From Ruminococcaceae bacterium UBA7135 (GTDB lineage: Bacteria; Bacillota; Clostridia; Oscillospirales; Ruminococcaceae), in contig DKXD01000028.1 of NCBI GenBank assembly GCA_002492075.1, positions 1 to 11,750 of the forward strand: a stretch of 11,750 nucleotides of DNA, in the 5' to 3' direction. A program made the translations under genes and the position numbers. The stretch's first letter is position 1; each line of letters begins with the position of its first letter. This document shows, piece by piece, positions 6,252 through 11,750 of the stretch. The notes below the pieces were generated by a model. It saw only the letters and a program-made list of their open reading frames with translations. It ran no database searches and had not been told where the DNA came from.

Positions 6252-6845
6252 ATGGAGCTTGGCGATATGCTTTTAAACGGCAAAAACCGCGTTGAGATAA
6301 TCCCCGTTGACGCGGCCTGCGCGGCGATAAACGCGGAATATTATCAGGCGGACGGCTCGACGAACTTCGGGCTGCTGATAACGCAGAGCGGCGGCGTTGT
6401 CGTGAACGGAGTTGTCCGTTTGCTCGGCAGCAACCGTGATCCGCAGTTCCGCGATATAAATATGTTCAACATCAAATTCGGCAGCGCGGGCACGGTTATT
6501 CTCGGCGACGATATTTTCGGTGGTATTTTCGCGGTGAATACGGGTCTGTTCTCGGATAATTTGGGCAGTATTATGTATTTCGCACCCGATACTCTCGAGT
6601 GGGAGGATACGGAGCTTCAGCTTTCGGGACTTTTCGCGTGGCTTAAGGACGGCGATATGGCGGGATATTACGGGCAGTTTTCCGCGGAGGAGTACGAAAG
6701 GCTCCGCGCGATGAACATCGGGTTCAACAAAGTTCTGCATATTATGCCGCCGCAGTGGAGCGCGGAATTCAAAACTGAGCCGCACGATGTTCGCGCGATA
6801 GATATTGACGAGTATTACAGGCTGTGCTTTCAACAGAATGCGTAA
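6252..6845 (+). CDS. DUF2625-like protein
   Basis: The 197-residue protein resembles the DUF2625 family, whose function is unknown. The match from memory is to the order NGVVRLLGSNRD, GGIFAVNTG, YFAPDTLEWED, an FAWLKDGDMAGYYGQF-type segment, and a closing MPPQWSAE stretch. No signal peptide or membrane helix is visible, so it is probably cytosolic. The start at 6252 follows AAGGAG by five bases; an upstream TTG reading would add five residues without support. It lies 11 bases after the 178-residue gene and 26 bases before ridA, all in one direction with no promoter between. The protein is acidic and rich in glycine and aromatics. DUF2625 proteins are often small orphan genes, so no metabolic role should be read from the name. 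Confidence 0.72.
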   Translation: MELGDMLLNGKNRVEIIPVDAACAAINAEYYQADGSTNFGLLITQSGGVVVNGVVRLLGSNRDPQFRDINMFNIKFGSAGTVILGDDIFGGIFAVNTGLFSDNLGSIMYFAPDTLEWEDTELQLSGLFAWLKDGDMAGYYGQFSAEEYERLRAMNIGFNKVLHIMPPQWSAEFKTEPHDVRAIDIDEYYRLCFQQNA

Positions 6846-6871
6846 GCCTGACAGTTTGAAAGGAGTTTAAT

Positions 6872-7243
6872 ATGAAAGACGTACACACAGACAAAGCGCC
6901 GCAGGCGATAGGACCGTACACGCAGGCGAAGATAGTGGGGGAGAGGGTTCTCACTTCGGGGCAGATACCGATAGATCCCGTGACGGGCAATCTCGTTGAG
7001 GGCGGTATCGAGGAACAGACAAAGCGCGTTTGCGAGAATCTCAAGGCTGTTCTTGAGGCGGCGGGAACGTCGTTAGACAAGGTTGTAAAGACCAACTGTT
7101 ATTTAAAAGACATCGGCGATTTCGCGGCGTTCAACGCTGTCTACGCGGAGTATTTCACCACGAAACCCGCGCGCTCGTGCGTCGGCGGTTTGCAGATACC
7201 CAAGGGTGCGCTGGTCGAAGTAGAAGTTATCGCGGAGCTGTGA
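6872..7243 (+). CDS. ridA: RidA family enamine/imine deaminase
   Basis: This 123-residue protein is a RidA/YjgF/UK114-type deaminase. RidA hydrolyses reactive 2-aminoacrylate and 2-aminocrotonate, released by PLP enzymes such as threonine dehydratase, and so protects other PLP enzymes. The family marks are AIGPYTQA near the N-terminus, LTSGQIPIDPxTG, and the end PARSCVGGLQIPKGALVEVEVIA. Arg101, Cys103 and Glu116 match the active-site Arg, Cys and Glu of E. coli RidA (R105, C107, E120). The subunit normally forms a trimer with the sites between chains. The start follows AGGAG by six bases. It shares the operon with ilvA, its best-known source of substrate. A paralogue without activity is unlikely because the key arginine is kept. 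Confidence 0.94.
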   Translation: MKDVHTDKAPQAIGPYTQAKIVGERVLTSGQIPIDPVTGNLVEGGIEEQTKRVCENLKAVLEAAGTSLDKVVKTNCYLKDIGDFAAFNAVYAEYFTTKPARSCVGGLQIPKGALVEVEVIAEL

Positions 7244-7248
7244 TTGTG

Positions 7249-7815
7249 ATGAAGAGACCGCTGACCGTTTTGGCGGCTTCGGTGATTGCGTTCGCGCTGT
7301 CGGGCTGTGATATTGGCGAAGAGCCCTTGTCGCGGAGCGAAAGTGCGGATATCTCCGCCAAAGAGGAATATCTCTGTGAAAAGGTGGTTGGCTGCAGAGA
7401 GAAGCCTCGCGGCGAAAGCGTTGAGTTTGAGATGCCCGAGTTCCACGGCGTTAAGTTCAAATTGGATGAGGACGGGCTGAATGTTCTTGAGATCGCCGAC
7501 GGCATGGAAAAGGGACTGTATTGGGGTATGCCGGTTATAGACGTGTACCTCTCCGACCTCAACGGCGACGGCAAACGCGAGATATGCTCGACAGTCGCTA
7601 TGGGTTCGGGGATAGTAGACGAACGAATTTACGCTTATGACTACGCAAACGGCAAGCTCTACGAGCTTCAGGACCGTTTCGGCAGCAACTACCGCTTGCA
7701 ATTGCAAAACGGCGTTCTGTCTTACGTGCAGACTCCTAACATCCTCGACGGCGAAGCGCTTTCCGCGCCGCTGACGCTCGATAAAATGACGCAGACAGAC
7801 AAGTCGCAGATATGA
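7249..7815 (+). CDS. Lipoprotein with a Ca-binding-like DLNGDGKRE loop
   Basis: The gene encodes 188 residues. MKRPLTVLAASVIAFALSGC is a lipoprotein signal peptide with a perfect LSGC lipobox, so the mature protein should be lipidated at Cys20 and anchored outside the membrane. A linker of polar residues leads to a domain with WGMPVIDVYLSDLNGDGKREICSTVAMGSG. Its DxNxDGxxE loop resembles EF-hand or FG-GAP/VCBS calcium-binding loops. A strand-rich segment IYAYDYANGKLYEL follows, as seen in many unnamed lipoproteins of Ruminococcus-type bacteria. No enzyme motif is seen. The gene starts five bases after the ridA stop; GTG at 7246 is an alternative start. It is the last gene before a terminator. 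Its presence in an amino-acid operon is unexplained. Confidence 0.85.
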   Translation: MKRPLTVLAASVIAFALSGCDIGEEPLSRSESADISAKEEYLCEKVVGCREKPRGESVEFEMPEFHGVKFKLDEDGLNVLEIADGMEKGLYWGMPVIDVYLSDLNGDGKREICSTVAMGSGIVDERIYAYDYANGKLYELQDRFGSNYRLQLQNGVLSYVQTPNILDGEALSAPLTLDKMTQTDKSQI

Positions 7816-7851
7816 ACTTGTTGCGATAAGGCGTTCTCTTGCGTGAATTCG

Positions 7852-7883
7852 TTCTCTCTCGTTTTGCGGGGGAGAATTTTTTT
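7852..7883 (+). terminator. Rho-independent terminator of the ilvA operon
   Basis: TTCTCTCTC (7852-7860) pairs along nine positions with GGGGGAGAA (7868-7876), including two G-U pairs, around a GTTTTGC loop. Seven T follow. It lies 36 bases after the last gene of the operon. Confidence 0.88.
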
Positions 7884-7908
7884 AATTTTTCACGCAGCGC
7901 GAAAAATT
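7884..7908 (+). repeat. AT-flanked inverted repeat, second copy of the terminator-promoter dyad
   Basis: AATTTTTC (7884-7891) pairs with GAAAAATT (7901-7908) and CG (7893-7894) with CG (7898-7899), leaving one A-C mismatch and a CAG loop; four T follow. It resembles the dyad at 4131-4170 read in reverse complement (shared TTTTTCACGC and GCAGCG). It could be a second terminator. Confidence 0.5.
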
Positions 7909-7953
7909 TTTTGCGGCGGCGTTATTTTTTTGTCGATAAATCGTATTTTATGC

Positions 7954-7982
7954 TTGACACAAAAAGCAAAATATGGTATAAT
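7954..7982 (+). promoter_or_regulatory. Consensus sigma-A promoter for the chemoreceptor gene
   Basis: TTGACA (7954-7959), a 17-base spacer and TATAAT (7977-7982) match consensus exactly. Transcription should begin near 7989, which leaves a leader of about 250 bases before the receptor start codon. Confidence 0.88.
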
Positions 7983-7988
7983 AAGACG

Positions 7989-8240
7989 TTAGATAATCGC
8001 CGATATTATCGCTTTTATAGTAAACGACAGAGAGTTTCGCAATATAGTCGATACCAACCTTTTTGTATTTATGCAGCATTCAAAAGGGAAATGAGCAATT
8101 GTTTAAGTCGTTTATTATTAAGTGTTGCTTTGCGGTTATTTCCGCCTGGCGGGGAGTTAATATCAGCGCTTGCTGACAGATTGTTTTCCGTAGTCATAAG
8201 TTAAATCAGTGAATAAATTTTTCGGACGGGAGATACATAT
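7989..8240 (+). other. Long 5' leader of the chemoreceptor gene, function unknown
   Basis: This AT-rich stretch of about 250 bases lies between the promoter and the chemoreceptor start. Small hairpins are visible: GATAAT/ATTATC (7991-8009 region), GCGG/CCGC around 8130-8145, and CAGC/GCTG near 8164-8175. No known riboswitch signature, including the two c-di-GMP types, could be recognised, and there is no U-tract terminator inside it. It contains a 37-codon open frame at 8091-8204. GGGAGA, eight bases before ATG, serves the receptor gene. Confidence 0.5.
8091..8204 (+). CDS. Possible 37-residue small hydrophobic protein in the chemoreceptor leader
   Basis: An ATG frame reading MSNCLSRLLLSVALRLFPPG and ending LADRLFSVVIS occupies the second half of the leader. 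It is hydrophobic and weakly basic, with a central PPGG turn between two possible amphipathic helices. Upstream AAAAGGGAA gives a ribosome-like site but only two bases from the ATG, which is poorly spaced. The frame is also open for a further 80 codons upstream through the promoter and terminator, so openness alone is not evidence. It may be a real small protein, a leader peptide, or chance. Confidence 0.2.
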   Translation: MSNCLSRLLLSVALRLFPPGGELISALADRLFSVVIS

Positions 8241-10250
8241 ATGAAAAAGAAAAAACGCGGATTACTGAGGGCTTTGACGTCTGCCTCGAATACTGTGCTG
8301 TCGATAATGCTGATATTGACGTCTTTAGTCGGTTTTTTTACAGCATATAAGTATTTGAAAAACGGCGTTACGGACAGCGGAAAAGCATCGCTGTCGCTGT
8401 ATGCTTCGGAAATGGATAGCTGGCTGTCGCAGCAGGCGAGGTTCACGGAGTCTCAGGCAAACGCCGCCGGTAAACTTGCCGGATATTCGGGCGGTTTGGC
8501 AAACAACGATGATTTTATTGACAGCGTAATGACGCTGAACAGCTCACTTTTGGACTGCTATACGGCTTATGAGGACGCAACGCTGTTTATGGCGGTGACG
8601 GATACGACCACCTTGCCAGAGGGCTTCGACGCTACCACGCGCGGCTGGTATCAGGACGCGAAAACAAAGGGGGCTACCGTGTTTACGTCGCCGTATATCG
8701 ATACCGCAACGGGAAATATGATAATCACGGTCGCATCCCCGATCTATGAAAACGGCGAGTTTGCGGGAGTGTTCGGCTGCGATATCACGCTGGAAGCGCT
8801 GATGGATATCCTGGGGAATATGAAGATATCCGAAAACGGCTACGCCGTGCTTGTTGATAATGAGAATAAGTTTATGGCGCACGGCGGCAACGCTTTGTAT
8901 AGTCCCCATGTAGATAACGGCGCGGCTGTTATCACGGATGTAAGCTCCGTTCAGGGAGATTACGAAAAAGTGCTTTCCAACGCGGTGCCCGATTCGGTAT
9001 ACTTTGGCAAAAATAAGGATCACGATGGCAAATCGAAGTATTTTGCGTTCACAAAGCTGCCCTCAACGGATTGGTCGCTGGGATATGTGATACCGACGGG
9101 CGATGTAAGCTCGCAGCTCACGGGCAACGCGATCTTCTTCGTTGTGTTGTGTGTCGTGCTTATCATTATCGGCGACGGCGTCGTTATCCTTGTATCCAGA
9201 AAGCAGACCAGGCCGCTTAAAGAGATCACAAAGATCGCCGAAAGAATGGCAGACGGAGACCTTTCCGCAAGCTTTGATTACAGCGCGAACGACGAGATCG
9301 GAAAGCTGATAAACAGTTTGGCGGTAAGCACTGGCGTAACGCAGCATTACCTAAACGATATCTCTTCAAAGCTTGAGAGCCTGTCGCAGGGCGATTTCAC
9401 CGTGGAGGTCACCGAGGATTACATCGGCGATTATATCTACATCAAGCAGTCTCTGGAGAAGATCATAAAGTCTATGCGTCATGCTCTCGGAGAGATAGAG
9501 GTTGTGTCCAAGCAGGTAGACATCGGCGCGCAGAGTGTTTCTCATTCGTCGATATCGCTTGCTGAGGGTGTTGCGACGCAGACAGATTCCTTGAAGAGGC
9601 TCGGAGACGAGATCACGTCTATGATCGAGCGTGTTCGCGAGACCGACAAGGACACCGCCATGGCAAGCGATCTTGCCAACAATGCGAAGACCAAGATCGA
9701 GGAATCCAGCAAGGAAATGGAGGAGCTTCTTGAAGCAATGCGCGACATTTCCAAGATGTCCGAGGAGACCGTTAAAATCGTCAGCACGATAGACGACATC
9801 GCGTTCCAGACGAATATCCTTGCGCTCAACGCGGAGATAGAGGCGGCGCGCGCGGGAGAAGCGGGCAAGGGTTTTGCGGTCGTAGCGGACGAGGTTCGCA
9901 ATCTTGCGGGCAAATCCGCGGAGGCGGCAAGCAAAACGTCCGAGCTGCTCCACCATACGGGGGACGCCGTAAAGAGCGGCGCGGAACTTGCGGAGTCAAC
10001 GGCTGATTCGCTGAGGGAAGCGGTAGATAACACTGTTTCGGTAGACGAAAAGATCATTCATATCAGCTCTACCACACGCGAGGAACGCAAGTCTATGAAG
10101 GGTATCGAGGAGAATATACGTAAGATATACGAGCTTGTGGAGTCCACCTCGGAAACGGCGCAGAGCGGCGCGGCGGCAAGCGAACAGCTTAGCGGTCAGG
10201 CGGCGGCGCTTAACGAGCAGCTTAATAAGTTCAAGCTGAACAATAATTGA
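8241..10250 (+). CDS. Methyl-accepting chemotaxis protein with dCache sensor
   Basis: This 669-residue receptor spans the membrane and signals to the CheA/CheW kinase complex. A first membrane helix covers about residues 17-37, followed by an extracytoplasmic dCache sensor (about 38-290). Arg134, Trp136, Tyr137, Tyr152, Asp154 and Asp181 (TRGWY, PYID, CDI) resemble the amino-acid-binding pattern of dCache_1 domains. The second membrane helix is about 295-318, a HAMP domain about 319-372, and a second HAMP-like segment with LSQGDFTVEV follows to about 410. The methyl-accepting coiled coil runs to the end, with the conserved tip IAFQTNILALNAEIEAARAG at 520-539. No C-terminal CheR-binding pentapeptide is present. 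It is a lone gene; no other chemotaxis gene is in the window. The ATG follows GGGAGA. Ligand identity is inference. Confidence 0.96.
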   Translation: MKKKKRGLLRALTSASNTVLSIMLILTSLVGFFTAYKYLKNGVTDSGKASLSLYASEMDSWLSQQARFTESQANAAGKLAGYSGGLANNDDFIDSVMTLNSSLLDCYTAYEDATLFMAVTDTTTLPEGFDATTRGWYQDAKTKGATVFTSPYIDTATGNMIITVASPIYENGEFAGVFGCDITLEALMDILGNMKISENGYAVLVDNENKFMAHGGNALYSPHVDNGAAVITDVSSVQGDYEKVLSNAVPDSVYFGKNKDHDGKSKYFAFTKLPSTDWSLGYVIPTGDVSSQLTGNAIFFVVLCVVLIIIGDGVVILVSRKQTRPLKEITKIAERMADGDLSASFDYSANDEIGKLINSLAVSTGVTQHYLNDISSKLESLSQGDFTVEVTEDYIGDYIYIKQSLEKIIKSMRHALGEIEVVSKQVDIGAQSVSHSSISLAEGVATQTDSLKRLGDEITSMIERVRETDKDTAMASDLANNAKTKIEESSKEMEELLEAMRDISKMSEETVKIVSTIDDIAFQTNILALNAEIEAARAGEAGKGFAVVADEVRNLAGKSAEAASKTSELLHHTGDAVKSGAELAESTADSLREAVDNTVSVDEKIIHISSTTREERKSMKGIEENIRKIYELVESTSETAQSGAAASEQLSGQAAALNEQLNKFKLNNN

Positions 10251-10254
10251 CGAA

Positions 10255-10362
10255 TCAGACTGTCGATAAACCCTCATCTGCGTCGTCAACCGCATGCGCG
10301 GCAGCCATTAAGGCTATCTGCGGTGCGGTTTCCTGGCATCTGAGGGTTTCTCGACAGTCTGA
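10255..10362. repeat. Long palindromic element (22-base inverted arms) after the chemoreceptor gene
   Basis: The arms 10255-10276 and 10341-10362 are inverted copies of each other over 22 bases with a single mismatch (core CAGACTGTCGA / TCGACAGTCTG). The 64-base inside holds a further perfect seven-pair stem, AACCGCA (10288-10294) with TGCGGTT (10324-10330), and an AGCC-ATTAA-GGCT hairpin at 10303-10315. It begins four bases after the receptor stop. The nested layout resembles a MITE-like or REP-like intergenic element rather than a simple terminator; no target duplication was recognised. Confidence 0.7.
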
Positions 10363-10392
10363 AATAATTCTGTTTTTTATAGTAAAAAGCTG

Positions 10393-10420
10393 TCCCCCCC
10401 GCCATAAGCGGGGGATTTTT
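10393..10420 (+). terminator. Rho-independent terminator between convergent genes
   Basis: CCCCCGC (10396-10402) pairs with GCGGGGG (10408-10414) around a CATAA loop, followed by A and five T. On the minus strand the same stem is followed by GGACAGCTTTTT, so it may also stop leftward transcription from the nadC operon, less efficiently. Confidence 0.85.
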
Positions 10421-10434
10421 ACGTTTACAATGTT

Positions 10435-10719
10435 TTAGCCTTTCAGCCCGCGCGACTGCCTGTCCATGTCCTCTACCACGATATCGTATATCTCGCCGAG
10501 CGTTCTGCAATATTCAAGAACAAGCCACGGCTCGTTGGTGTGGAAATGCAGCTTTGCGGTGAGAACGCCGTTGTCGTCCTCGTCCGCAATAACAAGCAGG
10601 CTGTCGCCTTTAAAGTGCGTGCGGATATACTCGTCAAGCTCGTCCTCTATGTCGTCGGACGGCGAAGCCACGTCCAAAAGCAATTGAGTGTCGTATCTGA
10701 ATTCGATTTCGTCTGCCAT
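10435..10719 (-). CDS. Small standalone protein resembling the C-terminal part of FakA/YloV (DAK-family) proteins
   Basis: The 94-residue protein starts MADEIEFRYDTQLLLDVASP. Its second half, GDSLLVIADEDDNGVLTAKLHFHTNEPWLVLEYCRTLGEIYDIVVEDMDRQSRGL, matches the pattern of the C-terminal region of FakA/YloV proteins (GDSLVVVGDxxxxKVHVHTNxPGxVLEYALKYGELxxIxIENM). FakA binds FakB-held fatty acids and phosphorylates them with an N-terminal DhaL-type kinase domain. That kinase domain is absent here, so this protein cannot phosphorylate alone. Similar short proteins in Clostridia carry the label 'kinase to dihydroxyacetone kinase', which should not be taken as a function. The start ATG is one base after the nadC stop (TAAAATG), with GGGG as a weak ribosome site, so it is probably coupled to nadC. 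Confidence 0.75.
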   Translation of the reverse strand: MADEIEFRYDTQLLLDVASPSDDIEDELDEYIRTHFKGDSLLVIADEDDNGVLTAKLHFHTNEPWLVLEYCRTLGEIYDIVVEDMDRQSRGLKG

Positions 10720-10720
10720 T

Positions 10721-11560
10721 TTATTTACCCCATTTCATTGAAATATCGAACGCCGTCACACTGTGTGTAAGAGCGCCCAGACTTATTATATCAACGCCTG
10801 TTTCCGCAACCGCGCGGATATTTTCAAGCGTTACGTTTCCCGAAGCCTCGGTTTTCGCCTTGCCGTTTACAAGCTCGCACGCCTTTTTCATTTCGTCAGC
10901 GCTCATATTGTCGAGCATAATGACGTTCACGCCGCATTGCAGAGCCTCTTTGACCTCCTCGATATCGCGCGTTTCCACCTCGATCTGGAGCATATGCCCC
11001 GCCTTTTGCCGCAAGGCGTTCACCGCGCCCGTAATGGAGCCGTAAGCGTCGATGTGGTTGTCCTTGAGCATTGCCGCGTCCGTGAGGTTGTAGCGGTGAT
11101 TTCGACCGCCGCCCACGGTTACCGCGTACTTCTGTATCGCGCGAAGTCCGGGAAGCGTTTTGCGCGTGTCGGCTATGGACGCTTTCGTGCCCGCCACAGC
11201 ATCGACGCATTTTCTCGTGTACGTTGCGATACCGCTCATGTGCTGGATAAGGTTCAGCGCGGTGCGCTCCGCTTTGAGCATTTCGCGAGTGTGTCCGCTT
11301 ATCTCGGCTATCCTTTGCCCTTTTGAGATACGTTCGCCCTCGCTTGCCAAAAACGTTACCTTAGTCTCGGGGTCAAGCAGCGTGAATACTCTCGCCGCGA
11401 CCTCAACTCCGCACAGAACGCCGTCCGCTTTCGCCATAAAATACGCGTCCGAGCGGCTGTTTTCATCGATCAGCAGATCGGCGGTGCTGTCAATGTAGTT
11501 GATGTCCTCGGTAAGCGCGGTCTTTATCAGATCGTCGATATAAAAGGGAAGAAGTGTCAT
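10721..11560 (-). CDS. nadC: Nicotinate-nucleotide pyrophosphorylase (carboxylating)
   Basis: This 279-residue enzyme is quinolinate phosphoribosyltransferase. It makes nicotinate mononucleotide, carbon dioxide and pyrophosphate from quinolinate and PRPP in de novo NAD synthesis. Family length and motifs agree: ALTEDINYIDSTAD near the start, GVLCG, ERTALNLIQHMSGIAT (98-113), DTRKTLPGLRAIQKYAV (131-147), GGGRNHRYNLTDAAMLKDNHI (150-170), EVET, IMLDNM, EASGN and GVDIISLGALTHS. The basic residues Arg99, Arg133, Lys134, His155, Arg156 and Lys166 that bind the substrates are all kept. The start at 11560 follows GAAAGGA on the minus strand; a longer frame of 56 more residues runs through the hairpin array upstream, reads as low-complexity basic sequence and is rejected. 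Partners nadA and nadB are not in the window. No promoter was found in the 190 bases upstream, so it may be transcribed from outside. Confidence 0.95.
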   Translation of the reverse strand: MTLLPFYIDDLIKTALTEDINYIDSTADLLIDENSRSDAYFMAKADGVLCGVEVAARVFTLLDPETKVTFLASEGERISKGQRIAEISGHTREMLKAERTALNLIQHMSGIATYTRKCVDAVAGTKASIADTRKTLPGLRAIQKYAVTVGGGRNHRYNLTDAAMLKDNHIDAYGSITGAVNALRQKAGHMLQIEVETRDIEEVKEALQCGVNVIMLDNMSADEMKKACELVNGKAKTEASGNVTLENIRAVAETGVDIISLGALTHSVTAFDISMKWGK

Positions 11561-11750
11561 TTTTCGTTTTTCCTTTCGTTTGGTTTTCCGTCTTTCGGCG
11601 GTACGCAGACCGCCGCGAAAGCGGCGCGGCGCGTCAGCGCCGGTTTTGCGGAGCAAAACGTCTGCGTACTGCCCCGAGCGGGTCTGCGTTGCCGGCTTAA
11701 GGCGCGTTTGCGCGTTCCCGGGAGCCATAACGCCGCCGCGTGGAGCGTGG
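11561..11750. other. GC-rich non-coding stretch with hairpin array upstream of nadC
   Basis: Beyond the nadC ribosome site I see no gene, no sigma-A promoter and no terminator. The stretch holds a cloverleaf-like hairpin array (11598-11672), a small CCC-GAGC-GGG hairpin (11673-11682) and a further copy of GTCTGCGT at 11682-11689. A CGCG-TTTG-CGCG dyad lies near 11703-11714. The open frame on the minus strand through this region is in line with nadC but has no coding character. Confidence 0.5.
11598..11672. repeat. Cloverleaf-like element: three perfect hairpins inside a 13-base closing stem
   Basis: The outer stem is formed by 11598-11610 and 11660-11672. Its inner ten pairs are perfect (GTACGCAGAC / GTCTGCGTAC) and the next three include one G-U pair in plus-strand RNA. 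Inside, with zero or one base between them, are CGCCGC-GAAA-GCGGCG (11611-11626), GGCGC-GTCA-GCGCC (11628-11641) and GTTTTGC-GGA-GCAAAAC (11643-11659). Every base except two junction bases and the loops is paired, giving a compact four-way junction. The fold is better on the plus strand (GAAA tetraloop, G-U pair). It lacks tRNA consensus bases, so it is not a tRNA. Confidence 0.75.

Noticed and set aside
7839..8090. Upstream part of an open plus-strand frame through the terminator and promoter
   Set aside because: It crosses a terminator hairpin, a dyad and a consensus promoter, and has no ribosome site or recognisable protein pattern.
7989..8240. c-di-GMP riboswitch before the chemoreceptor
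   Set aside because: Such riboswitches often precede chemotaxis genes, but neither the type I nor the type II conserved core bases could be found.
9366..10057. Two long minus-strand open frames inside the chemoreceptor signalling domain
   Set aside because: They are antisense to the highly conserved MCP tip and coiled coil and show no family pattern or ribosome site.
11598..11672. tRNA gene
   Set aside because: The fold is a cloverleaf of similar size, but there is no TTC arm sequence, no seven-base anticodon loop, no D-arm consensus and the loops have three or four bases.
11561..11728. 56-residue N-terminal extension of NadC
   Set aside because: It reads through the hairpin array, is basic and repetitive, and does not resemble NadC. 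The start at 11560 has a good ribosome site and gives the family length.

Overview
The window looks like chromosomal DNA of a Gram-positive anaerobe of the class Clostridia, probably near Ruminococcus/Oscillospiraceae. The signs are the gene order Asp23-nusB-xseA-xseB-ispA, strong AGGAGG-like ribosome sites, a T-box-type leader, textbook sigma-A promoters and U-tract terminators. This placement is inferred from gene content; no rRNA or other marker is present. The coding DNA is moderately GC-rich and the intergenic DNA is AT-rich.

Region 1 (1-2865, minus strand) is a housekeeping operon read leftwards from a promoter near 2860-2888: an Asp23/Gls24-family protein, NusB, both subunits of exonuclease VII, and an IspA-type prenyl diphosphate synthase that runs off the left edge. 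Genes overlap or are one to nine bases apart. Region 2 (3040-4139, plus strand) is a two-gene unit with its own promoter and a strong terminator. It encodes a small secreted protein and a small membrane-anchored protein, neither of which I recognise.

Region 3 (4182-7883, plus strand) is the most informative part. A perfect TTGACA-17-TATAAT promoter is followed by a roughly 285-base leader with T-box stem I and stem II/pseudoknot hallmarks and a terminator-like hairpin. Then come ilvA (threonine dehydratase with an ACT domain), an unrecognised 178-residue protein, a DUF2625-like protein, ridA (enamine/imine deaminase) and a lipoprotein. RidA hydrolyses the reactive enamine/imine products that IlvA releases, so the pairing makes biochemical sense. 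Isoleucine tRNA is the likely signal, but the canonical T-box antiterminator sequence was not found.

Region 4 (7954-10420, plus strand) is a solitary methyl-accepting chemotaxis receptor with a dCache sensor, behind a second perfect promoter and a leader of about 250 bases. It is followed by a 108-base palindromic element and a terminator shared with the convergent Region 5. Region 5 (10435-11560, minus strand) holds nadC and a one-base-spaced small gene resembling the C-terminal part of FakA/YloV-type DAK proteins. Upstream of nadC lies a GC-rich stretch with a cloverleaf-like array of perfect hairpins.

Most of the window is ordinary. The points most worth a second look are the atypical T-box leader, the cloverleaf element near 11598-11672, the palindrome at 10255-10362, the long chemoreceptor leader, and the unrecognised small proteins. 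No mobile-element gene, CRISPR array, tRNA or rRNA was found.
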